7,152 nucleotides of DNA. Source: Armatimonadota bacterium (GTDB taxonomy: Bacteria; Armatimonadota; Fimbriimonadia; Fimbriimonadales; Fimbriimonadaceae). The translations under genes and the position numbers were made by a program. The stretch spans positions 1 through 7,152 of the forward strand of contig JAEYWW010000148.1 in assembly GCA_023428805.1 (NCBI GenBank). Reading direction: 5' to 3'. The notes below the pieces were generated by a model. It was not told the origin of the DNA. It did not search any database and worked only from the letters and a program-made list of their open reading frames with translations. Positions 1 to 5,265 of this stretch are shown here, one piece after another (position 1 is the first letter of the stretch; every line of letters begins with the position of its first letter).

Positions 1-979
1 GGAGGAAGGAGGGGTGGATGCGGTACATCGTCGAGCAGGGGCAGATCTGCGGGTCGAGGCAGTGAATCTCCTTATCGGGATGCTCCTTCGCCAGCCGCTC
101 AACGAGGTTGATCTCCGTCCCGATCGCCCACTTTGAACCCGGCTCGGACTCCACAACCTTGTTGATAATGTATTCGGTGGAGCCGTTGTAGTCGCTCGCC
201 CGCACCACGCTGATGTCGCACTCGGGATGCACCAGGATGTTGATGCCGGGATGCTCGGCGCGATGCTTCTCAATCTGCTCGACGGTGAACCGCTTGTGGA
301 CCGAGCAGTGACCCTTCCAGAGGATGAAGGTGGCTTCCTTGATTTTTTCTGGCGTGTTCCCACCCAGCGGCTTGAACGGATCCCACACACACATGTCCTT
401 GTCCGGGTCGTAGCCGAGCTTGACGCCCGTGTTGCGCCCAAGGTGCTGGTCGGGGAAGAACAATATCTTCTCCCCCTGTCCGAGAGCCCATTGAACTGCG
501 GCGGGGGCGTTCGTGCTGGTGCAGACCGTGCCTCCATGCTCGCCCACAAACTCCTTCAGGTTGGCGGCGGAGTTGATGTAGGTGACCGGAACAACCTTGC
601 TCGTGTCGGTCACATCGCCAAGCTGCTTCCAGCAGGAGCGCACTTGGAACTGGTTGGCCATGTCGGCCATCGAACACCCTGCCGCAAGGTTGGGGAGGAT
701 GACGATTTGGTTGTCGGGGGTCAGGATGTCCGCGCTCTCGGCCATGAAATGGACGCCGCAGAAGACGATATAGTCGGCTTCGGGGGACTTGGCGGCATCC
801 TTGGCAAGCTTGTAGCTGTCGCCGCGAAAGTCGGCGTGCTCGATGATGTTGTCGCGCTGGTAATGGTGGCCCAGGATGACCAGCTTTTTGCCGAGCTTCT
901 GCTTGGCGGCCTGGATGCGTTCTCTCGTTTCCTCTTCGGAGAGGTTTGTGTATTCCGCCGGAAGGGGCGCCTGATACAT
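1..979 (-). CDS. nadA: Quinolinate synthase NadA (3' end cut off by the window edge)
   Basis: NadA condenses iminoaspartate with dihydroxyacetone phosphate to give quinolinate in de novo NAD synthesis, using a cytoplasmic [4Fe-4S] enzyme. Reading the minus strand from the ATG at 977-979 gives 326 residues without a stop before the window edge. Recognisable family motifs in order are GHHYQ (about 37-41), GCSMAD with Cys102, NSAANLKE (about 136-143), FFPDQHLGRNT (about 174-184), WKGHCSVH with Cys225, HPEC (251-254), GSTEYII and IGTEINLV, then CPCSTMYRI at 313-321. By family knowledge, Cys102, Cys225 and one Cys of the CPC motif should be the cluster ligands. The long form with a CPC motif resembles the Bacillus-type enzyme rather than the short Thermotoga type. 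The start is supported by an AAAGGAAA ribosome-binding site about six bases upstream. No nadB or nadC is visible; the operon may continue beyond the left edge. Confidence 0.95.
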   Translation of the reverse strand, partial: MYQAPLPAEYTNLSEEETRERIQAAKQKLGKKLVILGHHYQRDNIIEHADFRGDSYKLAKDAAKSPEADYIVFCGVHFMAESADILTPDNQIVILPNLAAGCSMADMANQFQVRSCWKQLGDVTDTSKVVPVTYINSAANLKEFVGEHGGTVCTSTNAPAAVQWALGQGEKILFFPDQHLGRNTGVKLGYDPDKDMCVWDPFKPLGGNTPEKIKEATFILWKGHCSVHKRFTVEQIEKHRAEHPGINILVHPECDISVVRASDYNGSTEYIINKVVESEPGSKWAIGTEINLVERLAKEHPDKEIHCLDPQICPCSTMYRIHPSFL

Positions 980-983
980 ATTT

Positions 984-992
984 GTTTCCTTT
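984..992 (-). promoter_or_regulatory. Ribosome binding site of nadA
   Basis: On the minus strand the bases AAAGGAAAC lie just upstream of the nadA ATG at 979. The AGGA core has normal spacing to the start. This decides the start codon, because the reading frame stays open further upstream. It contrasts with the plus-strand genes of this window, which lack a clear Shine-Dalgarno. Confidence 0.6.
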
Positions 993-1139
993 TGTTCGGT
1001 TTTCCTGGACGCGGGGCCGATGGAGTCAGGGGCTCCGCGCTTTCCAGACGGCCACAGTCGCTCTTCGCGACGGGGATGTTGTGACCGCTCTTGGCTTCTA
1101 TTATTGCGCCAATCGCGCCAGAGTTTCAGGGGCTGCGGG

Positions 1140-1176
1140 ATATGACCAGATATGACCAATATGTCCTATTTGTCCT
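1140..1176. repeat. Degenerate 9-10 bp tandem repeat, four units
   Basis: Four units are stacked head to tail: ATATGACCAG, ATATGACCA, ATATGTCCT and ATTTGTCCT. The consensus is ATATGnCCn, with a 9-base period apart from one extra base in the first unit. Arrays of this TGTCCTAT-like type are, from memory, scattered between genes in several bacterial phyla, often beside four-helix-bundle protein genes, but no such gene is present here. It may be a decayed copy of a dispersed intergenic repeat. Confidence 0.6.
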
Positions 1177-1228
1177 GCCACGAGTACGCCGTGCTGGAAG
1201 TTTTCCACATTCCGGGTATCCTCGCGGA

Positions 1229-1248
1229 ATTGCCAGGTACCTGGCAAT
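1229..1248. repeat. Perfect 20-bp palindrome, candidate operator or dispersed repeat
   Basis: The sequence ATTGCCAGGTACCTGGCAAT is its own reverse complement over all 20 bases, centred between 1238 and 1239. It ends 30 bases before the ATG of the EAL gene and covers the position where a -35 element would lie for the candidate -10 TAGGAT at 1256-1261. A dimeric regulator could bind it. It could equally be a copy of a short palindromic repeat spread over the genome; the sequence alone does not decide. Confidence 0.6.
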
Positions 1249-1255
1249 CTGCGCC

Positions 1256-1261
1256 TAGGAT
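1256..1261 (+). promoter_or_regulatory. Candidate -10 element of the EAL gene
   Basis: TAGGAT matches the TAnnnT pattern. A transcript would start near 1268, five bases before an alternative TTG start and eleven before the chosen ATG. No -35 match lies 16-18 bases upstream; that place is taken by the 20-bp palindrome. If real, the promoter may need an activator or be blocked by a repressor there. Confidence 0.35.
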
Positions 1262-1278
1262 GGGCGCGGGGATTGGGA

Positions 1279-2319
1279 ATGGCTCTTTCTCGCAGGGAAG
1301 CGGGCGAGGCGGCGCACGAAGCCGTCTTCGCCGAACACGGCCTCGCCATCATGTGCGAGGACGAGGGCGCGGCTTTGAAGGCTCTGGATCTCACCTTTCG
1401 AGCGGCCAAGCAAGCGAACCTCATCATCTTCCGCGGTGCGGGCTGGCTCAACCGATTTCGCGTGTGGCATATGCGTCTCAGCACAGCGGAGCAGCTTCTC
1501 TGCCGCGCCGCGCCGCTCGACGAGTCAGGAAAGGCCGATCCCTGGCAGAGCCAGGACCTGGGTGACGTGATCTGCCGGCTGGAGACTCCCTGGTTTTGGC
1601 AGGCTCTGCGGCCCAACGCGCTCGTCGCCCACCTGCAGCCAATCATGGACCTGAGGACGAAATACATCTTCGGACATGAAGCTCTAGCGAGAAGCAATGC
1701 GCTGGGTGAGCCAGTAGGCGGAGGGCAGCTCGTTCAGGCAGCAAAGGCCCACCGCGCAATGAACGATCTGGAGAAGAACGCCGCCCAGGCGGCGGCGCGC
1801 GCGATGGAGCGAATGGAGCCCGAGTCGAAGCTCTTCATCAACATGCTTCCCTCCACCCTCGCGTGCCCGACAAGATTGATCGATCATCTTCTCTCTCCCT
1901 TTGCCGAAGCGGGAGGATCACTGGAGCGGACAGTCGTCGAGCTCGTGGAATCCGAAGCGATGGACCCCACCCTCGTCCGCCAGGGCATTGAACGCATCCG
2001 AAGATCAGGCGCAATGGCGGCGCTGGATGATGTCGGATCGGGCCACGCGGCACCCGGGTTGATTGAGCAGATTCGCCCAGATGTCGTGAAACTGGACCGA
2101 TCCCTGCTCAAGATGAAGGGACGCGGGCCAGAATTGCTGAGGGCATTGGTGGACTGCTCGCATGACGTGGGAGCAGTCGTTGTCGTGGAAGGCATCGAAG
2201 ACGAAGCGGACCTTGATGCGGCGATGTCTTCGGGAGCCGATTTGGGCCAGGGCTGGCATATTGGACGCCCCGCCATCCAACCCGCTCGAATGCCGTCTTT
2301 CGTTGCGGCCAAACTTTGA
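1279..2319 (+). CDS. Stand-alone EAL-domain protein, probable c-di-GMP phosphodiesterase
   Basis: EAL domains hydrolyse cyclic di-GMP to linear pGpG, lowering this second messenger. The 346-residue product has an N-terminal part of about 115 residues that I do not recognise, then an EAL domain from about 117 to 335. The usual metal- and substrate-binding residues can be picked out: E134 in GHEALAR, N188 in LFINML, E221 in ELVE, D250-D251 in LDDVGSG, K271 in VKLDR, E304 in VVEGIE and Q324 in LGQGW. The protein may therefore be catalytically active. Loop 6 reads DVGSG instead of the usual DFGTG. There is no GGDEF domain, signal peptide or membrane segment, so it is probably cytoplasmic with an N-terminal sensory or partner-binding part. 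I chose the ATG at 1279; a TTG at 1273 in the same frame is possible, and no other ATG, GTG or TTG occurs before the upstream stop at 1153. Confidence 0.9.
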   Translation: MALSRREAGEAAHEAVFAEHGLAIMCEDEGAALKALDLTFRAAKQANLIIFRGAGWLNRFRVWHMRLSTAEQLLCRAAPLDESGKADPWQSQDLGDVICRLETPWFWQALRPNALVAHLQPIMDLRTKYIFGHEALARSNALGEPVGGGQLVQAAKAHRAMNDLEKNAAQAAARAMERMEPESKLFINMLPSTLACPTRLIDHLLSPFAEAGGSLERTVVELVESEAMDPTLVRQGIERIRRSGAMAALDDVGSGHAAPGLIEQIRPDVVKLDRSLLKMKGRGPELLRALVDCSHDVGAVVVVEGIEDEADLDAAMSSGADLGQGWHIGRPAIQPARMPSFVAAKL

Positions 2320-2345
2320 CATTCCCTCGCCAGATTGGCTACAAT
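2316..2345 (+). promoter_or_regulatory. Strong sigma-70 type promoter of the GH109 gene
   Basis: The consensus -35 TTGACA (2316-2321) and the -10 TACAAT (2340-2345) are 18 bases apart. The -35 contains the stop codon of the EAL gene (TGA, 2317-2319), so the genes are packed but transcribed separately. Seven bases separate the -10 from the ATG at 2353, so transcription should start at or next to the ATG and give a leaderless mRNA. Confidence 0.8.
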
Positions 2346-2352
2346 CGCCCTT

Positions 2353-3729
2353 ATGGAAGAGAAAGTTTCACGTGTCAGTAGGCGGGACATTTTCAAGGCC
2401 GCAGCGGCGGGCGGTGTCGGATTGATCGCCTCAAAAGTCATGGCTGACGGTGAAGAGGCGGAAGCAAATGCTCCTGTTCAGACTGGCAAATCGATGATTG
2501 GAGTGCCCTTCAAGCGGCATGAGCAGGTGAGGGTCGGCATCATTGGAGTGGGGGCACGGGGAAGCGGACTCATCGGCGACTTTGCGGCTGTTCCCGGAGT
2601 CAAGGTCAACGCGATCTGCGACATTGACAAGAGCAAGGTGCTTGCGGCGCAGAAGGGGATCATGGCCCGCGGCCAATCAGAGCCCGCAGGCTATTGGAAG
2701 GGCGAACGCGATTTTGAGAATCTCTGCAAGCGGGACGACCTTGACTTGGTGATCATCGCCACTCCCTGGAACTGGCATGTGCCCATGGCGCTCTCGGCCA
2801 TGAAGAATGGCCACCACGCCGCCGTCGAAGTGCCGGTCGCGGTGACAATGAAGGAGTGCTGGGACATCGTTAATGTCAGCGAAGAAACCCAGAAGCACTG
2901 CATCATTCTGGAGAACTGCTGCTACGGCTACAACGAGATGATGGTCTGGAACATGGTCAAGGACGGCCTGCTCGGCGACCTGACTCATGCGGAATGCGCC
3001 TACATCCACGACCTGCGAAGCCTGCTCTGCGCCAGTTCTTCCGAAGGACTTTGGCGACGCGATCCGCACTTCCAGCGCAACGGAAATTTCTATCCCACAC
3101 ACGGCCTCGGTCCGGTCTGCAACTACTTCGATGTGAACCGAGGCGACCGGATGGAGTATCTGGTCTCCATGTCCAGCCCCGAAGCGAGCTTGACCGAGTA
3201 CGTGGAGGAGAACTTCAAAGCCGACGACCCGAAGCGCAAGGAAAAGTACATCTGCGGGGACATCAATACGAGCCTCATCAAGTGCGCCTCCGGCAAGTCC
3301 ATCATGCTGCAGCACGACGTGGTCACCCCGCGCCCCTATTCACGCATCAACATGGTGCAGGGCTCCGCAGGCACCTTCTGCGACTATCCGGCCCGGCTCG
3401 CTCTGGACGCCGAGGAATCACACGATTGGCTGAAGCCGGAACGCTACAACGAGCTGAAATCCAAGTACGAACATGACATTTGGAAGCGGGTTGGCGAGAT
3501 GGCCCGTGCAAATGGCGGGCACGGAGGCATGGACTTCATCATGGCGTATCGCCTGATTGAGTGCATGAAGCTCGGCATCGCTCCCGACATGGACGTCTAT
3601 GACGCCGCCGACTGGAGCGCGCCGACTCCCCTGAGCCAGGATTCGGTCAAAAAGGGTTCGGCGCCGATGAAATTCCCCGACTTCACCCGAGGTCGCTGGA
3701 AGGAACGCCGCAAAATCTGGCAGTCATAA
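2353..3729 (+). CDS. Tat-exported Gfo/Idh/MocA family protein, GH109 (alpha-N-acetylgalactosaminidase-like)
   Basis: GH109 enzymes cleave glycosides such as alpha-N-acetylgalactosaminides using a tightly bound NAD+ by an oxidation-elimination-addition-reduction route. The 458-residue product starts with a twin-arginine signal: SRRDIFK at 9-15, an Ala/Gly-rich hydrophobic stretch, and a likely cleavage after VMA at 31. A Rossmann fold follows, with GVGARG at 65-70 and the acidic ICD at 88-90. Segments resemble the Elizabethkingia GH109 enzyme as I remember it: TPWNWH (137-142), KECWDIVNVSEET (167-179), ENCCYG (187-192), YPTHGLGP (247-254), DVNRGDR (260-266), GHGGMDF (389-395), DVYDAADWS (414-422) and PDFTRGRWK (442-450). 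The usual Gfo/Idh EKP motif is EVP here, as expected for GH109 rather than ordinary sugar dehydrogenases. Substrate is not proven. The ATG at 2353 is preferred over an in-frame TTG at 2335, which lies upstream of the -10. It has its own promoter and terminator, so it is probably monocistronic. Confidence 0.92.
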   Translation: MEEKVSRVSRRDIFKAAAAGGVGLIASKVMADGEEAEANAPVQTGKSMIGVPFKRHEQVRVGIIGVGARGSGLIGDFAAVPGVKVNAICDIDKSKVLAAQKGIMARGQSEPAGYWKGERDFENLCKRDDLDLVIIATPWNWHVPMALSAMKNGHHAAVEVPVAVTMKECWDIVNVSEETQKHCIILENCCYGYNEMMVWNMVKDGLLGDLTHAECAYIHDLRSLLCASSSEGLWRRDPHFQRNGNFYPTHGLGPVCNYFDVNRGDRMEYLVSMSSPEASLTEYVEENFKADDPKRKEKYICGDINTSLIKCASGKSIMLQHDVVTPRPYSRINMVQGSAGTFCDYPARLALDAEESHDWLKPERYNELKSKYEHDIWKRVGEMARANGGHGGMDFIMAYRLIECMKLGIAPDMDVYDAADWSAPTPLSQDSVKKGSAPMKFPDFTRGRWKERRKIWQS

Positions 3730-3734
3730 TCGTG

Positions 3735-3769
3735 AAATCGGGGAGATCGCAAATCTCCCCGATTTATTT
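3735..3769 (+). terminator. Intrinsic terminator after the GH109 gene
   Basis: A perfect 13-bp stem (3735-3747 pairing with 3753-3765) encloses the loop CGCAA. It is followed by ATTT, so the 3' side is T-rich. The 5' side begins with AAA, so it could also act weakly on the other strand. It starts six bases after the GH109 stop codon and ends immediately before the -35 of the next gene. Confidence 0.85.
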
Positions 3770-3797
3770 GCAATTGCGGAGCGTTCCCCGCTAAAAT
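3768..3797 (+). promoter_or_regulatory. Promoter of the LURP-one-like gene
   Basis: TTGCAA (3768-3773) and TAAAAT (3792-3797) are separated by 18 bases, the same spacing as in the GH109 promoter. Nine bases lie between the -10 and the ATG at 3807, so the transcript would have a leader of only a few bases or none. The first -35 bases adjoin the upstream terminator. Confidence 0.65.
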
Positions 3798-3806
3798 TCT
3801 GCCGCG

Positions 3807-4394
3807 ATGCACCCCGCACAGGTTCCGAATTCCAAATATCTCTTGGTTCGCCAATTGTTCAAGCTGGTCGGCTCCAACTTCCGCATCTTTGACCAGTCGG
3901 GGCAGCTCGTCTATTTCTGCCACCAGAAGGGGTTCAAACTGCGCGAAGACATCCGCATCTTTTCGGATGAAGCCCAGTCGAACGAAGTGCTGCGCATCGC
4001 CGCACGAAAGATCATCGACTTCTCCGCCGCCTACGATGTGATCGACTCCGCGACCAACCAAAAGGTGGGGGCGTTCAAGCGCAAGGGATGGAAGTCGATG
4101 GTCCGCGATGAGTGGGTCATCATGGATGTGAACGATGTCGAGATCGGCAAGGTGATCGAAGACTCCATCGCTCTGGCCCTCATCCGCCGCCTCCTCACCA
4201 ACCTGATCCCGCAGAACTATGATCTCCTGCTGCTCAATGGTGTGCGGGCCGTCGATCTCCGCCAGAACTTCAACCCCTTCACCTACAAACTCAACATCGA
4301 GTTCAGCAGCGACCCCGCCGCCCAGATCGACCACCGCATGGGCATCGTCGCCGGAATCCTCCTGGCCGCAATCGAGGGCAGGCAGAGCGGCTGA
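3807..4394 (+). CDS. LURP-one-related / tubby C-terminal-like (scramblase-like fold) protein
   Basis: The 195-residue product has the repeating beta-strand pattern of the LURP-one/tubby-like barrel. It opens with YLLVRQLFKLVGSNFRIFD (11-29), continues with GQLVYFCHQKGFKLREDIRIF (32-52) and then with shorter strands such as YDVID (76-80), QKVGAFKRK (85-93) and WVIMD (103-107). The end carries a hydrophobic segment MGIVAGILLAAI (178-189), matching the helix that runs through the barrel in this fold. No signal peptide is seen. The molecular role of bacterial members is not established; the fold is related to phospholipid scramblases and plant LURP-one proteins, and binding of lipids or hydrophobic ligands is only a guess. 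The assignment rests on pattern recognition. No Shine-Dalgarno precedes the ATG, in agreement with a near-leaderless transcript. The gene is probably monocistronic. Confidence 0.82.
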   Translation: MHPAQVPNSKYLLVRQLFKLVGSNFRIFDQSGQLVYFCHQKGFKLREDIRIFSDEAQSNEVLRIAARKIIDFSAAYDVIDSATNQKVGAFKRKGWKSMVRDEWVIMDVNDVEIGKVIEDSIALALIRRLLTNLIPQNYDLLLLNGVRAVDLRQNFNPFTYKLNIEFSSDPAAQIDHRMGIVAGILLAAIEGRQSG

Positions 4395-4405
4395 TCCGGT
4401 TAGTC

Positions 4406-4426
4406 CCACCGCTTCGGGGGCGGTGG
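4406..4426 (+). terminator. GC-rich hairpin between the LURP-one-like gene and tRNA-Leu
   Basis: CCACCGC (4406-4412) pairs with GCGGTGG (4420-4426) around the loop TTCGGGG. It begins 11 bases after the stop codon at 4394, so it may end that transcript. It lacks a proper T-run, being followed by TATAAT, which is the -10 of the tRNA. Terminator function is therefore uncertain; a role in the tRNA promoter region is the alternative. Confidence 0.4.
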
Positions 4427-4432
4427 TATAAT
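4427..4432 (+). promoter_or_regulatory. -10 element of tRNA-Leu
   Basis: A perfect TATAAT lies 11 bases before the first base of the mature tRNA. No good -35 is visible 16-18 bases upstream, where the GC-rich hairpin starts. Confidence 0.6.
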
Positions 4433-4443
4433 CGGTTTCCTGT

Positions 4444-4529
4444 GCGCAGGTGGTGAAATTGGTAGACACGCTACCTTGAGGTGGTAGTGCCCACAAAGCG
4501 TGAAGGTTCGAGTCCTTTCCTGCGCACCA
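4444..4529 (+). tRNA. tRNA-Leu (anticodon GAG)
   Basis: The acceptor stem GCGCAGG (4444-4450) pairs with CCTGCGC (4519-4525), followed by A and an encoded CCA (4527-4529). The anticodon loop TTGAGGT lies between CTACC and GGTAG, placing GAG at the anticodon, which reads leucine codons CUC and CUU. The T arm has the TTCGAGT loop (4507-4513). The long variable arm makes it a class II tRNA, as expected for leucine. Total length is 86 bases. It has its own promoter and is closely followed by a terminator. Confidence 0.95.
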
Positions 4530-4541
4530 ACAGATTGAGAG

Positions 4542-4565
4542 GCCCGCTTTTGAAGCGGGCTTTTT
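4542..4565 (+). terminator. Intrinsic terminator of tRNA-Leu
   Basis: GCCCGCTT (4542-4549) pairs perfectly with AAGCGGGC (4553-4560) around a TTG loop, followed by TTTTT. It lies 12 bases after the tRNA CCA end. On the other strand it also lies just beyond the toxin fragment, but without a T-run there. Confidence 0.93.
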
Positions 4566-4591
4566 AAATGTTTGGGATTCTTCTTTTTCAT

Positions 4592-4837
4592 CCTTCTAAT
4601 TCTGTAAACTTCGCCTGGCTGAGATGTCTTGAGGAGGTCGATGATCTCTGCGATGCAGTCCAATTGAGTCTGGAGGATGTTGGGATGGATATCCAAGACA
4701 CGAAGAGAGGGATAGCGGCTCCTGATATTCTGTTGATAAGGCAGGTTGTTGTCCGCAGCAATGATTCTGTCACTCAATCGGGACCAAACCCCGCCAGGAT
4801 TGGTGTCGAAGATTGAAGCATCATTGCTGACCCAAGA
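4592..4837 (-). pseudogene. C-terminal fragment of a DUF5615-type PIN-like toxin
   Basis: This minus-strand frame is open after a TAG at 4838-4840. From about 4774 it encodes SDRIIAADNNLPYQQN and ends near KTSQPGEVYRI. That pattern is typical of the second half of the PIN-like DUF5615 (Mut7-C-like) toxins, where a strand leads into T-x-D-x-N-L-x-Y-Q-Q-N and the protein ends in PGE-x-x-R-I. These toxins are presumed nucleases paired with DUF433 antitoxins. The N-terminal strand (normally L-L-D-E-N/C) and the GW-x-G-x-x-NGE region are absent here; a matching piece lies about 0.5 kb away next to the DUF433 gene. The 20 or so residues before SDRII do not fit the family. No stop occurs before the tRNA terminator: the frame runs to 4400, through the antisense of the tRNA. 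A TTG at 4777 could start a short product, but I judge the gene broken. Confidence 0.55.
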
Positions 4838-4870
4838 CTATCGGGCGCGATCCGAGCGGTTCAACCTGGC

Positions 4871-5065
4871 CTAGTCTGAATGCTCCGGCTTGTCGGCATC
4901 CTCCTGGCTGGCCGGAGCCTGGTCCCGCTCATCGCCAAATGAGCCGATCAGGTTTTCTTCCGGGATTGACGAGGCGCTCATGCACCCTTGGGCGGCGCAT
5001 CGGGCAAAATATTCCTCAACACGCCTGATCTGATCCTGAATGTATTTTGAATTATTGACTGCCAT
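4871..5065 (-). CDS. Small acidic protein of unknown function
   Basis: The product is 64 residues from an ATG at 5065, starting four bases after the stop of the preceding small ORF. The N-terminal half (residues 7-25) could form a charged helix, with YIQDQIRRVEEYFARC in it. The second half is rich in Asp, Glu, Ser and Pro and looks disordered. By my count there are 13 acidic and 6 basic residues. I recognise no family. It lies inside the stretch that separates the two toxin fragments, is AT-rich at its 5' end, and could be part of an inserted piece or a remnant. No good ribosome-binding site stands at the normal distance; translational coupling is possible. Confidence 0.35.
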   Translation of the reverse strand: MAVNNSKYIQDQIRRVEEYFARCAAQGCMSASSIPEENLIGSFGDERDQAPASQEDADKPEHSD

Positions 5066-5069
5066 GGTA

Positions 5070-5252
5070 TTAGAGATACCTCAACTCATTGCCGGAAACA
5101 TCGATTTTCCCAAACTCCTTATATGAGTATCCTCCTCGATCCAAAACTTCGAGCAATTTGAGTCGAGCCCTATATTGATACTCCACACCTTTAATTGGAT
5201 TCTCGAAATAGCTTTGTTGGCGATTAAAGATTAGTTTTGACCCCAGCCACAA
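5070..5252 (-). CDS. Small ORF of unknown function in AT-rich insert, possibly a gene remnant
   Basis: The frame gives 60 residues if it starts at the TTG at 5252, and is open only a few codons further. A GGAGG sits just before that TTG but only three bases away, which is too close for a good start. The peptide is rich in Tyr, Leu, Lys and Arg (for example EYQYRARLKLLEVLDRGGY) and slightly basic. I recognise no family, and it could be the C-terminal remnant of a larger protein. Codon choice (many TAT, AAT, AAA) differs from the surrounding genes. Bases 5041-5220 have about 39 percent GC by my count. Confidence 0.25.
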   Translation of the reverse strand: MWLGSKLIFNRQQSYFENPIKGVEYQYRARLKLLEVLDRGGYSYKEFGKIDVSGNELRYL

Positions 5253-5265
5253 CTGCCTCCGCCTA

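Larger units (their letters stand above)
980..1278. other. Divergent intergenic region between nadA and the EAL gene
   Basis: This stretch of roughly 300 bases separates two divergently oriented genes. Overlapping frames are open in parts, but none gives a recognisable protein, and I regard them as chance. It must hold the promoters of both genes. The half nearest nadA shows no clear structure beyond the nadA ribosome-binding site. The half nearest the EAL gene holds a short degenerate tandem repeat (1140-1176), a 6-bp inverted repeat (ATTCCG 1209-1214 and CGGAAT 1225-1230) and a perfect 20-bp palindrome (1229-1248). I found no convincing -35/-10 pair for nadA by eye. Confidence 0.6.

Noticed and set aside
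227..1084. A 285-residue open frame on the plus strand
   Set aside because: It is the antisense shadow of nadA, whose minus-strand frame shows clear family motifs.
1152..1565. A 137-residue plus-strand frame overlapping the EAL gene start
   Set aside because: It is in another frame from the EAL protein, low in complexity (Gly, Arg, Ser) and has no recognisable pattern.
3597..4496. A 299-residue minus-strand frame
   Set aside because: It runs through the antisense of a terminator, the LURP-one-like gene and part of the tRNA, so it is a shadow.
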